NCBI GenBank assembly: GCA_049642465.1
Contig: JBAROV010000146.1
Location: 1-33,186, forward strand
Direction: 5' to 3'
Source: CAWDPQ01 sp049642465
GTDB taxonomy: Bacteria > Acidobacteriota > Vicinamibacteria > Vicinamibacterales > 2-12-FULL-66-21
Length of the DNA: 33,186 nt
A program made the translations under genes and the position numbers. Below, in pieces: positions 1-7,739 of this stretch (the first letter of the stretch is position 1; the number at the start of each line of letters is the position of its first letter). The notes beneath the pieces are model-generated. The model was given only the letters and a program-made list of their open reading frames with translations, did not search any database and was not told the origin of the DNA.

Positions 1-1
1 C

Positions 2-166
2 GACTCCACGGCAGCCGTCGCGCAAGTCGGACACTCCGACGGGATGGGTCCCAATCAAAGCACTGCAGGCGCGCTGTCATCCTGGAACTCGGCGCACACC
101 AACCAGAACTGCTCGAACACCGCGCCCAGGGGAGGCGCCGGCAGGTTCTACTGCTTCGCCCGGTAG
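2..166 (+). CDS. C-terminal end of an unrecognised, probably secreted protein (partial)
   Basis: An open frame enters from the left edge and ends at a TAG at 164-166, giving 54 residues. The peptide is rich in Gly, Ser, Asn and Thr, carries two Cys (in NQNCSNT and FYCFAR) and ends in a run with aromatic residues. That composition fits the tail of an exported, disulphide-bonded protein better than a chance frame, and the third codon positions are GC-rich. The family is not recognised. The 5' part lies outside the window, so neither the start nor a signal peptide can be seen. It converges on the amidohydrolase gene that ends at 246 on the other strand. Confidence 0.5.
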   Translation, partial: DSTAAVAQVGHSDGMGPNQSTAGALSSWNSAHTNQNCSNTAPRGGAGRFYCFAR

Positions 167-245
167 GAGCGTACCCGCCGCACCCCACGGGAGCCGCTCA
201 CTCGGAGTTCGTGGTTTCAAGGCATCGCCGCGGAGGGCGCGCCCG

Positions 246-2006
246 CTACTTCGCCGGCGGCGCCTCATGGACGACCTTGCCGTCGACGATCGTCATGTAC
301 GACTTGATGTTCATAATCTGATCCTCGGGGACGGTCAGGAAGTCCGCCGTGAGAATAGCCAGGTCGGCCAGCTTGCCCACTTCGATCGAGCCCTTCTTCT
401 TCTCCTCGAAGCCGATGAACGCCGCGTTGATGGTCGTCATCCGTAGCGCATCCAGCCGGGAGATTCGCTCGGCGGGCCCGATGACCTGGCCACCCTGCGT
501 CTTGCGCGTGATGGTTGCCTGCATGGCCAACAGCGGATGGTACGGGTTCAGCGCGCCCACCGGATCGAAGCCCTGCATGTGGTCCGCATTCAGGGCGACC
601 GTCACGCCGTTGTCCTTCCATGTTTTCACGCCGATGAAGGTGTTCATGTACTTGGGGCCGAGTGCCTTCAGCAGCGCGTCGCCGTCCTTGTAGAACCACA
701 TCGGCTGCGTGTCGACCACCGCGCCGAGGCTCACGGCGCGCTTTGCGGTCTCGGCCGACGCAAAGTAGGCGTGTATGAGGTTGTAGCGCTTGTCGAGCAT
801 CGACTTCTCTTTGTTCGCTGCCTCGATCGCATCGAGCACGATGTCCACGCCGCGATCGCCCGTCACGTGCGACGACAGCTGCCAGCCCAGCCGGTTGCCC
901 ACGCGCACGTAGTTCTTGACGCCATCGGCCGACAGGCCAGCGCCGCGGCCGAATTCGCCGCTGTACTTGGGATCGGTGATGCCGTAGAGCGCGTGAGACG
1001 AGGCTGGGTACGGCTCGCGCATCACCGCCGTGCCGTAGAGCGCCCCCCCGTCGATACCTATCTTCAGCGGTCCGACGCGGACCCAGTCGTCGCCCTCGTC
1101 GTACTTCACGGCAAGACCATTGATGATGCGCTCGATGGCGGCCTCCGAGTTATCGCCCGTGCCGATGCGGATCGTGACGCGAACGCGGAGCGGCAGTCGT
1201 TCCTGCGCCTTCAGTTGCTGATAGTCCCGGAAGCCCTCGGCGTTGCTGCTGCGCTCGCCTATGCTTGTGATGCCGACTTCGTTGTACTTCTTCATCAGAG
1301 CCGCCAGGCTGTCCAGATACTGAGATTTGGTGACCTCGCGCTCAGGTATCTTCAGCAACGCCTGGCAGTTCTCCATCTTGCCGGTGAACTCGCCGTTCGG
1401 CGTGAAGTGGAGCGTGCAGCCCTTGGGTGCGACGGTCGCCTTGCCGATCTTTGCGGCCTTGATCGCGGCGTCGTTCAGGACCTGGATGTTGCGGTTCGCA
1501 TACTGCCAGGTGTACACGGTGGGGTTGGCCGGGGCCGCTTCGTCAAGATCGCCCTTGTTCGGCAGGCGGCCTTCCCTGATACGCGTCACGTCGACGCGAG
1601 GCAGCCGCACCCAGCCGCCGGGGCCCGCCTCTTTCGCCCGAGCGCGGACCCAGTCCTTGATCTCCTGAATCGAGTGGAGCTGAACGAACACCTGCGACAC
1701 TTCGCCGCGTGCCGCGCCGGTGGCGTGCACGTGCGACTCGATGAAGCCGGGGACGACAGTCCGTCCGCCGGCATCGATGACACGCGTCCCAGGACCGGCC
1801 ATCTTACGGATAGCAGCGGTCGTGCCGATGGCGGCGAAGGTATTCCCGCGTATCGCCACCGCTTCGGCCTGCGTGTTATTCGGGTCGACGGTCAGCACCT
1901 TCGCGTTGACGACCACCAGGTCCACAGGTGCCTGCTGACCGCTCGTCACCGGCGCGGTGCTGAGCAGACCAACGACGGCACAGCTGATCCAGAGTCGGTT
2001 CTGCAT
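246..2006 (-). CDS. Secreted amidohydrolase, YtcJ-like (amidohydrolase 3 family)
   Basis: The 586-residue product begins with a signal peptide (hydrophobic stretch at residues 5-22, followed by SGQQ), so it is probably exported. The metal-binding amidohydrolase barrel starts around residue 28. The first metal motif is ESHVHATG (H92, H94). Further expected elements are SSHVTGDRGVD, LIHAYF and NADHMQGFDP, and the C-terminal beta-sandwich closes with GKLADLAIL. The family hydrolyses C-N bonds of cyclic or linear amides; the substrate cannot be read from sequence. Length is normal for YtcJ-type enzymes (about 540-600). The ATG at 2006 is directly upstream of the signal peptide. It lies on the same strand as the hydrolase at 2250-3164, but a 240-base gap holding a gene remnant separates them, so co-transcription is uncertain. 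Confidence 0.9.
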   Translation of the reverse strand: MQNRLWISCAVVGLLSTAPVTSGQQAPVDLVVVNAKVLTVDPNNTQAEAVAIRGNTFAAIGTTAAIRKMAGPGTRVIDAGGRTVVPGFIESHVHATGAARGEVSQVFVQLHSIQEIKDWVRARAKEAGPGGWVRLPRVDVTRIREGRLPNKGDLDEAAPANPTVYTWQYANRNIQVLNDAAIKAAKIGKATVAPKGCTLHFTPNGEFTGKMENCQALLKIPEREVTKSQYLDSLAALMKKYNEVGITSIGERSSNAEGFRDYQQLKAQERLPLRVRVTIRIGTGDNSEAAIERIINGLAVKYDEGDDWVRVGPLKIGIDGGALYGTAVMREPYPASSHALYGITDPKYSGEFGRGAGLSADGVKNYVRVGNRLGWQLSSHVTGDRGVDIVLDAIEAANKEKSMLDKRYNLIHAYFASAETAKRAVSLGAVVDTQPMWFYKDGDALLKALGPKYMNTFIGVKTWKDNGVTVALNADHMQGFDPVGALNPYHPLLAMQATITRKTQGGQVIGPAERISRLDALRMTTINAAFIGFEEKKKGSIEVGKLADLAILTADFLTVPEDQIMNIKSYMTIVDGKVVHEAPPAK

Positions 2007-2071
2007 TGGAATCGCAGGATACGTCGGGACGGAGACCGGCGCAAGGACGTGGTCGTCTCGGGTCGGGCTCG

Positions 2072-2240
2072 TTACGCGAACTTGCCGGGAAACTGCTTGA
2101 CGATTCCATCCGACAGCGCATCAGCCATGTGGAGGATGTGCTCATACACCTCGTCGAACGCACGCACATCCGCTTCCCAGTCCTTGTCCAAGCGACGGAT
2201 GATGACAGGCGATGTGCGATGCGGCGCGGACCAGAAGTGC
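2072..2240 (-). pseudogene. C-terminal remnant of an unidentified gene
   Basis: In the gap between the hydrolase stop (2250) and the amidohydrolase start (2006), the minus strand keeps a frame ending in TAA at 2072-2074. Its peptide (with RRLDKDWEADVRAFDEV and DGIVKQFPGKFA) looks like a folded protein tail and uses GC-rich third positions. It has no start codon or ribosome-binding site. The frame runs back into the 3' end of the upstream hydrolase in a different frame, so only about 55 residues of a formerly longer protein are left. The family was not recognised. A frameshifted extension of the upstream hydrolase is possible but unlikely, because the hydrolase is already full length. Confidence 0.45.
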
Positions 2241-2249
2241 CGTGTGCCT

Positions 2250-3164
2250 TCACTGGGGTTCGGGCGCCTTGCGGAACACGGCGCGAATCGCCGATTGATT
2301 CTGCTGTTCGTCTGCAGCGAAGTCCCCGTGGCTGGAAAGGTTGACGTCCTTCAGCAGCTGTTCGAGGTTCTTGCCGGCCTTCTTGCCGCCCGCCACCTGT
2401 GTCCAGAGATCGTCGAGAAACGCGCTTTGTGCTCGCAGTGTGGCGACCGTTCCGAGCTCGCCGTGTCCGGGCACGACGGTCTTCACGTCCCAGCGCGCGA
2501 GATCGTTGAGCACCTGCACCCAGTGCCGGTGATCGGCATCGCGATCGCCCACGTTGTTGCCCGACCGCCAGTTCACGCACAGATCACCGGTGAACAGGAT
2601 GCCCTCTTTCGGCAGGAACGCGACCGCATCACCAATCGTGTGTGCCGGTCCGACGCGCCGCAGCTCCAGCCGCCGTTCACCGTCGTCGAACGCCATGAAA
2701 TCGCCGAAGACCACTGACGGCTGCTGCAGGCGGTAGGAGGCCAGGCTGTAGTCGGTGCGCTTGCTCATTTGATCCCATTCGGTCTTGCCCTTGACCGCCA
2801 GCTCGCGGGCGCAATCCTGCGAGCACACGACGGTGATGCCTTCATCCGCCATCACGCTGTTGCCCTGCGTGTGATCCCAGTGATAGTGCGTGTCGAAGAC
2901 GTAGCGGATTGGCTTGCTCGTCGTCTTTCGGATCTCAGGCAGGATGTCGCGGATGCCCCATGGCGTGTTCGCTTCGATCACGACAACGAAATCCCGGAAC
3001 TCGATCCAGCTGGTGTTCGCCGGCTGCCGCGCGTCGCGGTCACCAAACCGGGTGAAAACGCCAGGGGCAATCCGGCGCACGGATCGGATCTGGCCCTGCA
3101 ACGTGTGCGCATAGGCCGCTGTGAGCAACAACAGGATTGCAGAGGGAGGGAGAAGTCTTCTCAT
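2250..3164 (-). CDS. Secreted metallo-beta-lactamase-fold hydrolase
   Basis: The product has 304 residues, counted from the ATG at 3164. The frame is open further upstream, but this start begins a clear signal peptide (MRRLLPPS followed by a Leu-rich core, residues 3-18). The zinc signature HYHWDH is H93, H95, D97 and H98. The other expected ligands are H175 (GPAHTIGD), D194 (FTGDLC) and H234 (VVPGHGE). This is the full binuclear metal site of the MBL fold, of the kind seen in exported class-B-like and quinoprotein-relay-type hydrolases. The substrate is unknown: true beta-lactamase activity cannot be claimed, because the fold also covers lactonases, thioesterases and many others. Confidence 0.88.
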   Translation of the reverse strand: MRRLLPPSAILLLLTAAYAHTLQGQIRSVRRIAPGVFTRFGDRDARQPANTSWIEFRDFVVVIEANTPWGIRDILPEIRKTTSKPIRYVFDTHYHWDHTQGNSVMADEGITVVCSQDCARELAVKGKTEWDQMSKRTDYSLASYRLQQPSVVFGDFMAFDDGERRLELRRVGPAHTIGDAVAFLPKEGILFTGDLCVNWRSGNNVGDRDADHRHWVQVLNDLARWDVKTVVPGHGELGTVATLRAQSAFLDDLWTQVAGGKKAGKNLEQLLKDVNLSSHGDFAADEQQNQSAIRAVFRKAPEPQ

Positions 3165-3328
3165 CGTGTGTTTTTGGGATCTCTGCGTGTCACGCAGCGC
3201 CACCGTGGGATCTTGGAACATGCTTGACCCAAACGCTTCTCGCTGACTTTGTCTACCGCTCAGGCACATTACTGCTATGGAAACACTCCTTCGCCACGGC
3301 GACAAGAAGCCTGCTACTGTCGGACCAA

Positions 3329-3478
3329 GCCAACCTTGCGTGGCTGGTCGGGTGGGCTGTGGTCCATCATCGCTGGAAGGGTCGCGAGATTGCGCCACGC
3401 CGGATCTACCCGGTCGCATAGATTTTGATTAGATTGGGCATTCTGGCGACGTTTCCACCAGTCTGGAGACTGCTGTAG
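3329..3478 (+). pseudogene. Decayed copy of the small membrane protein gene at 6179-6517
   Basis: The frame reads LAWLVGWAVVHHRWKGREI, then TAG at 3419-3421, then ILIRLGILATFPPVWRLL and TAG at 3476-3478. This aligns without gaps to the C-terminal half of the intact gene at 6179-6517 (VWLMAWAVLHNRWKAREI ... LILIALGVLGTFPPVWGLL). The internal TAG sits where the intact protein has Leu, a one-base change from TTG. No counterpart of the N-terminal half is visible upstream, so the copy is both truncated and interrupted. It ends 21 bases before the hemerythrin-like gene. Confidence 0.7.
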
Positions 3479-3499
3479 GCGAACCCAGGGGGAGGTGTT

Positions 3500-4066
3500 A
3501 TGCGACACACAGTCGTTTTCATCGCGGCCGTCGGGGTCCTCGCGATGGCTGCCACGGAATTCCCGGACGCTCTGAGCGCGCCTGGTCAGACTGGTCGGAC
3601 CGGAGCTCAGAAGACAATGATCACAATCCCGCAGTCGCTGCAGACTGAACACAAAGCGATACACGACGCGCTTGCGAAGGCGACACAGGATCCGGGCCCG
3701 GTCGGCGCCGCCGCGAGGGAGCTGGCAGCGGTGCTTGGTCCTCACTTCACGCGAGAAAACGAGATTGCGTTGCCTCCGCTCGGTCTTCTCGCCGCTCTGG
3801 CCGCGGGCGAGAAGCCGGCTGGCATGGAGGAAGCGCTCGCCATGAGTGACGCGCTGCGGAAGGAGCTGCCCCGCATGCTCCAGGAACACACAAAGATTCG
3901 TGCCGCGACCGAGAAGCTCCGAGTCGTGGCTCAAAAGGAGAAGGCTTCCGCATACGAGCAATTCGCCGAGGACCTGGGGTTGCACGCACGGTCGGAGGAG
4001 GAAGTGTTATACCCTGCGGCCATTCTCGTGGGTGATGTCATCCGAGCGCGGCTGACCCCGAAGTAG
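3500..4066 (+). CDS. Exported hemerythrin-domain protein
   Basis: The product has 188 residues. A strong ribosome-binding site (GGGGGAGG) lies a few bases upstream of the ATG. Residues 1-27 form a signal-like hydrophobic segment. The rest is an all-helical HHE/hemerythrin-type bundle with candidate metal ligands in TEHKAIHDAL, PHFTRENE, LQEHTKIRAA and LHARSEEEVLYPAA. Hemerythrin-like proteins bind O2 or NO, or help in iron-sulfur repair, through a di-iron site. The export signal points to an extracytoplasmic role. Neighbours are a di-heme peroxidase on the opposite strand and two small membrane proteins, suggesting a local redox or oxygen-handling theme (inference). Whether all ligands are complete would need a structural model. 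Confidence 0.8.
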   Translation: MRHTVVFIAAVGVLAMAATEFPDALSAPGQTGRTGAQKTMITIPQSLQTEHKAIHDALAKATQDPGPVGAAARELAAVLGPHFTRENEIALPPLGLLAALAAGEKPAGMEEALAMSDALRKELPRMLQEHTKIRAATEKLRVVAQKEKASAYEQFAEDLGLHARSEEEVLYPAAILVGDVIRARLTPK

Positions 4067-4176
4067 TTATCAGTCTGTCGTGTCATCGCGACGGATGCTG
4101 CATTCCCCAGATGGTGACCCTCGCCGCACCGACCAGCATGGCTGCTCGTCGGAGGAGCCGCGACGCGCCAGCCGGC

Positions 4177-5214
4177 TTAGCGCTGCGGCCTGGCCGTCGC
4201 CGCGACGCTCGGCGGCAGTATCGGGTGCACGATCTTCGGCTGCTCTCCCGTGAGGCTCTCGAGGAAGACGGCCACGCTCTCCGATTCAACCGGCGTGAGG
4301 TGCGCGCCCAGCTGGGTCACCCCCATGACCGCCACAGCCTGGCGCAGGTCCCAGGACCGCCCGGTATGGAAGTACGGCGCGGTCAGCGCGATGTTGCGCA
4401 GCGTGGGCACTTTGAACACATACTCGTCGCTCACGCTCTTCGTCACCGTGAAACGGCCCTTGTCGTTCGGCGGCAGCAGCTCGGCGCCAGGGTTTTCGAT
4501 GACGCCGAACGGCCTGTACATCCCTCCGCCGACGTTGATGCCGTTGTGACACGTGGCGCAGCCCCTGTCCATGAACAGCTGCAGGCCCTGCTTCTGTATA
4601 CCGGACAGCGCAGACGCATCACCTTTCAGGTATCTGTCGAACGGCGCATTTGGCGTGATCAAGCTCGCCTCGAAGACGGCAATCGCCTTCTCCACGTTTG
4701 CTTGCGTCAAAGGCTTCGCGTCTCCCGGGAACGCGGTCTTGAACGCGGCCACATACCCCGGAATGCCGGCGAGTTGCTCGACGACGTGCTCCGGCGCTGA
4801 CGCCATTTCGACCGGGTTCACCAAGGGACCACCGGCCTGCTCCTCCAGATCCTTGGCGCGGCCGTCCCAGAACTGCGCCGTGTTGAAGACGGCATTGAGG
4901 ACGGTCGGCGCGTTACGACTGCCACGCTGCCAGCCGTGGCCGATCGACGTCTCCTGGGCGTCCACCCCGCCCAGTCCAAGGTTGTGGCAGGAACTGCAGC
5001 TGATCGCATGGCTGGCCGAAAGCCTCGGGTCGAAGTAGAGCATGGTTCCGAGTTCCACCTTCGCCGGCGTGGCTGGATTGCCGGGGATCGAGGGCGGAGT
5101 GGTGGGAATCGTCTTGAATCGCGCCTGAGCCGCTTGCATCAGGTCGTCTTGAGCGGAGACCCCGCCCGTGAGACCCAGCGCCGCGAGCAGCGCGAGACTA
5201 CGCAAGGATCGCAT
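4177..5214 (-). CDS. Periplasmic di-heme cytochrome c peroxidase (CcpA/MauG family)
   Basis: The product has 345 residues with a signal peptide (residues 1-21, cut near VSAQ). There are two covalent heme sites, CSSCH (C73-H77) and CATCH (C219-H223), about 146 residues apart as in bacterial di-heme peroxidases. Conserved family motifs include FDPRLSAS, QFWDGRA, FKVPTLRNIALTAPYFHTG and a terminal TPVES region. The family reduces H2O2 in the periplasm with electrons from small c-type cytochromes; MauG relatives instead oxidise protein substrates. An AGGAGGGG ribosome-binding site sits five bases before the ATG at 5214. It is transcribed divergently from the membrane-protein gene at 5640. Confidence 0.93.
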   Translation of the reverse strand: MRSLRSLALLAALGLTGGVSAQDDLMQAAQARFKTIPTTPPSIPGNPATPAKVELGTMLYFDPRLSASHAISCSSCHNLGLGGVDAQETSIGHGWQRGSRNAPTVLNAVFNTAQFWDGRAKDLEEQAGGPLVNPVEMASAPEHVVEQLAGIPGYVAAFKTAFPGDAKPLTQANVEKAIAVFEASLITPNAPFDRYLKGDASALSGIQKQGLQLFMDRGCATCHNGINVGGGMYRPFGVIENPGAELLPPNDKGRFTVTKSVSDEYVFKVPTLRNIALTAPYFHTGRSWDLRQAVAVMGVTQLGAHLTPVESESVAVFLESLTGEQPKIVHPILPPSVAATARPQR

Positions 5215-5639
5215 AGACCCCTCCTATATCGTCTGGTGGCGCATCGCCTTCGCTATCCTTTCGGAAACGGCCGGCATCTCCGATGCCGCGTCATCACGCG
5301 CCACGTGTATCGACAGCAGATGGCGTGCCGCGTGCACCCATGCGGCTGTTGGCAGTCGTCAGGAGGGTCTCGCGCTACGGGTTTCGGACCGTGGTGAGTA
5401 CGCCTGAGTCTGGTCGCCGCCGTCCGGCGGTGCGAACTATTCCAAGGAGGGCGGAACTTTTCAACAGTTTCGGTGCAGGAGAATCCGACCCGGTTTAGGC
5501 GCACGTGCGCATTAAGGGGTCACTAAGGTCGGCGATTCTCTTCAGAAACGTGATCGACAACGCCATCCGGTACAGGCGCGAAAGTCGACGTGGATCTGGC
5601 GTGGATGAGCGCGCCTGACCATGCGGCAGGAGGTTTTCC
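5215..5639. promoter_or_regulatory. Divergent intergenic region between peroxidase and membrane-protein genes
   Basis: This 425-base stretch must hold the promoters of the two genes that diverge from it. A perfect 7-bp palindrome (CGGCATC, three-base loop, GATGCCG) lies at 5272-5288, about 60 bases upstream of the peroxidase start. It could be an operator or a small hairpin. AGGAGG precedes the ATG at 5640. No convincing reading frame or RNA gene was seen. Confidence 0.4.
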
Positions 5640-6167
5640 ATGTTGTTCTCGGAACGCAGTATCTGGACGATGGTTCATGGGATTGGATTGGGTGGAGGCG
5701 CTCTTATCGGCTTGGCCGCCGCGTTGTTCTACCTCTATGCCGCACGCTCGTCCGATAACGTGACCGCCCCGCCCGGATCGGGGGCGCTGGCAGGGGCCAC
5801 GGTGCTGAGCGCCGTGCTGCTCTGGCTCACCATCATCGTGGGGACCTACGTCATCTTCCCGCCGTACCGTGCCACGCCTCCGCCCGGAGTGACTGACCTG
5901 AGCGAGTTCCCTCGCGCGCTCGTACTGGCCAGCCCGAGTACGGCGTGGCTGCACGCGTTTGCCATGGAGAGCAAGGAGCATATGCCGTGGATCGCCTCGA
6001 TGCTGACCGTGGCGGTCGCGTTCGTCACCGTGCGTTACCGGTCGAGGGTGCTGCAGAACTCATCGTTGCGGAGTCTGTCGATGGCACTGCTGGCGATCTC
6101 GTTCGCGCTGGTCGCGTTCGTGTCGCTGATGGGTATGTTCGTCAACAAGGTGGCCCCCCTGGACTAG
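5640..6167 (+). CDS. Four-helix integral membrane protein of unknown function
   Basis: The product has 175 residues with four predicted membrane helices (about residues 12-34, 48-70, 115-132 and 142-165). The start is fixed by AGGAGG upstream of the ATG. Histidines lie near membrane faces (H13, and AWLHAF and KEHMPW before helix 3), which would be compatible with heme or metal binding, but this is inference only. Only 11 bases separate its stop from the next membrane-protein gene, so the two are probably co-transcribed. The cluster context (hemerythrin-like protein, di-heme peroxidase) suggests a membrane redox role. The family is not recognised by name. Confidence 0.75.
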   Translation: MLFSERSIWTMVHGIGLGGGALIGLAAALFYLYAARSSDNVTAPPGSGALAGATVLSAVLLWLTIIVGTYVIFPPYRATPPPGVTDLSEFPRALVLASPSTAWLHAFAMESKEHMPWIASMLTVAVAFVTVRYRSRVLQNSSLRSLSMALLAISFALVAFVSLMGMFVNKVAPLD

Positions 6168-6178
6168 GTTGATCGGAG

Positions 6179-6517
6179 ATGACAATGGCTACGACTTCTC
6201 TTTCGATGACATCGCGTGAGGTCAACGGCAGCGCCATGGCGGCGTTTCTGGGCGGGGGCATCGGCGCATTTGCGATGGGCGCGGTGGTGCTTCTGAATGA
6301 GGCCGCCATCTTTGCCGCGCCTACGCTGTATGCCCCAGCCGGTGGCGTGTCAGGCCGAACGACGTTGGCGACGATCGTGTGGCTGATGGCGTGGGCCGTG
6401 CTGCACAATCGCTGGAAAGCACGCGAGATCGCGTCGGGCCGCGTTGGTGCAGTGACCCTGATCCTGATCGCGCTGGGTGTGCTGGGGACCTTTCCGCCCG
6501 TCTGGGGACTGCTCTAA
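6179..6517 (+). CDS. Small three-helix membrane protein
   Basis: The product has 112 residues with three membrane helices (about 20-45, 62-78 and 90-110). The central helix carries the aromatic/His pattern VWLMAWAVLHNRWK. Its start lies 11 bases after the preceding membrane-protein stop, so both are likely one operon. A second ATG two codons in is an equal candidate start. A broken paralogue of its C-terminal half is found at 3329-3478, so this small family has been duplicated within 3 kb. Function is unknown; similar proteins with a W..W...H...W helix occur beside respiratory or redox genes (from memory, not verified). Confidence 0.75.
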   Translation: MTMATTSLSMTSREVNGSAMAAFLGGGIGAFAMGAVVLLNEAAIFAAPTLYAPAGGVSGRTTLATIVWLMAWAVLHNRWKAREIASGRVGAVTLILIALGVLGTFPPVWGLL

Positions 6518-6524
6518 TCGCGAC

Positions 6525-6719
6525 GACGCTCTGGGTGCAGCCGGCGTGTTCGATGCCCGGTGGGCGCTCGTCCGAGACTACGACTTCGATTCGGTCGGCA
6601 AGCACATGTCGCACGTGTGGCGCGCGCGGGATGACGACGCCTACATGGTGGCGGCGAAGGGTGCCCTCGAAGGTATCCTGGCGCACAGCCAGATCGACGA
6701 GAGCGCACGCCGTCACTGA
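6525..6719 (+). pseudogene. Short coding-like remnant downstream of the membrane operon
   Basis: A frame with strongly GC-rich third positions ends in TGA at 6717-6719. Its peptide (GVFDARWALVRDYDF, KHMSHVWRARDDDAY) looks protein-like. The only long start (GTG 6477) overlaps the previous gene by 41 bases. A GTG inside at FDARW would give about 57 residues but has no ribosome-binding site. It is more likely the 3' end of a lost gene than an intact small gene. Confidence 0.35.
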
Positions 6720-6851
6720 GGCCGCCGGCATCCTTCACGAGGACGAGCTAATAGTCACGGCCGACGAGCTGACCGCGCTCACCGAGTCCGAGCGTGCCGC
6801 GCGGATCAGGCGCTCGACGATAATGCGCCGATCAGGGGTTCAGAATCCCAT

Positions 6852-7100
6852 TTATGTCTCTGCCTGTCTTGCCACAGCGGTCGTCATGCATTTCGTGGCG
6901 CCGCGTACATCCAGAATCAGATCGCGGACGGTACCGCCGCCCACGCCGGTGATGACGGCGAGCCACATGAACCCCATCACGTCCATCCCCTTGCGCGACG
7001 CGACGAGCGCTCCAGACACCGCGAAGACGACGGCCGCAAGGATGTCGAAGAAGTAGACGAGGCGGAACAAGTCCGCCGGATCGATTAATGTCGTCTGCAT
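6852..7100 (-). pseudogene. Truncated TRIC/UPF0126 family membrane channel gene
   Basis: From the ATG at 7100 the frame encodes 82 residues. Residues 10-62 are clearly the first repeat of the trimeric intracellular cation channel (UPF0126, YadS-like) family: FFDILAAVVFAVSGALVASR, KGMD and GVGGGTVRDLILD. The family is normally about 200 residues with two such glycine-rich repeats. Here homology stops right after TVRDLILD and the frame ends 20 unrelated residues later. The second repeat is absent downstream, so the gene is cut. The neighbouring sequence at 6720-6850 holds another coding-like scrap (HEDELIVTADELTALTESER on the plus strand), which suggests a junction of unrelated fragments. Confidence 0.7.
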
Positions 7101-7437
7101 ACGTTCCGGGCGGAGCGAAACCCGCCTCAGAATGCTACGGTCGCGCTGTTTGCCACGTGAGGACAGTTCGTGAACCTGACATAGACGGAGCCCACCAATA
7201 GCCGGCGGTTCAGGAAACCGGCACCTACCAGCGGCCCGTTCGCGCCTCAGGTCTGCGCGCGCCTCGTGTCTCCGACGCGGCGAGTGGGCAGAGAAGTGGA
7301 CGCTGGCGCTTGCGAGTAAATCGCCGCGCGCCAATCAGTTGCCGGCATGGTTGGCAGGGACAATTTCAGGGACAATTCTAGGGAGGCCAGCGTTCCTCGT
7401 AACTCAAAGGCTGTCGTATACTTAGGTTTCTCGCCGC
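7101..7437. other. Intergenic region leading into the tRNA-Ser fragment
   Basis: No convincing gene is seen. The stretch contains the first CAGGGACA-ATTT-CAGGGACA motif (7355-7374) and a TATACT box at 7417-7422, which matches the box upstream of the complete tRNA-Ser at 15764. Confidence 0.5.
7355..7374. repeat. Dispersed 20-bp motif, copy 1 of 3
   Basis: Two direct CAGGGACA octamers are separated by ATTT. The identical 20-mer recurs at 7595-7614 and 15683-15702. This copy begins 83 bases before the tRNA-Ser fragment; copy 3 begins 81 bases before the complete tRNA-Ser. Confidence 0.85.
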
Positions 7438-7478
7438 GGTGAGGTGGCCGAGAGGCTGAAGGCGGCGGTTTGCTAAAC
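7438..7478 (+). pseudogene. 5' half of a tRNA-Ser gene
   Basis: It begins GGTGAGGTGGCCGAG and runs through the D-arm and the anticodon loop (TTTGCTAAAC) exactly like the complete tRNA-Ser(GCT) at 15764, apart from two D-loop differences. Similarity stops just after the anticodon loop. The following bases do not pair with the 5' side of the anticodon stem, and there is no variable arm, T-arm or acceptor 3' strand. Upstream similarity with the complete copy extends back through the TATACT box to the 20-bp motif at 7355. Confidence 0.8.
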
Positions 7479-7594
7479 GCCGATCAGCACTTCGGCCATC
7501 GCCGTTTTTGCTCGCAGATCCTCGCGTTTCAATCACTTCCTCGATCGAGCGACTTGGCTGCTGTTGGCTCCGGAGGCTCGGTTTTTGGAGCTCA

Positions 7595-7614
7595 CAGGGA
7601 CAATTTCAGGGACA
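7595..7614. repeat. Dispersed 20-bp motif, copy 2 of 3
   Basis: Identical to copies 1 and 3 (CAGGGACA twice, with ATTT between). This copy is not followed by tRNA sequence, so the motif can exist independently of the tRNA duplication. It lies 126 bases before the stop of the propeller-protein gene on the minus strand. Confidence 0.85.
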
Positions 7615-7739
7615 GTATCGTGTCGTTTATCAGCCGAGGTGGATCGGCGAGGTCTAGAGCGCGCGAACGGACGCCGCCTGGATCGGTTGGTCGCCATCAG
7701 AGTGTTGCCACCGGACGTGACCGAGTTGCGTCGCATGGT

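Noticed and set aside
1876..2580. 234-residue minus-strand frame across the MBL 3' end
   Set aside because: Out of frame with both the hydrolase and the remnant; Arg-rich shadow composition.
537..2717. 726-residue plus-strand frame opposite the amidohydrolase and MBL genes
   Set aside because: Antisense shadow of two well-supported genes; Arg/His/Val-rich composition and no family motif.
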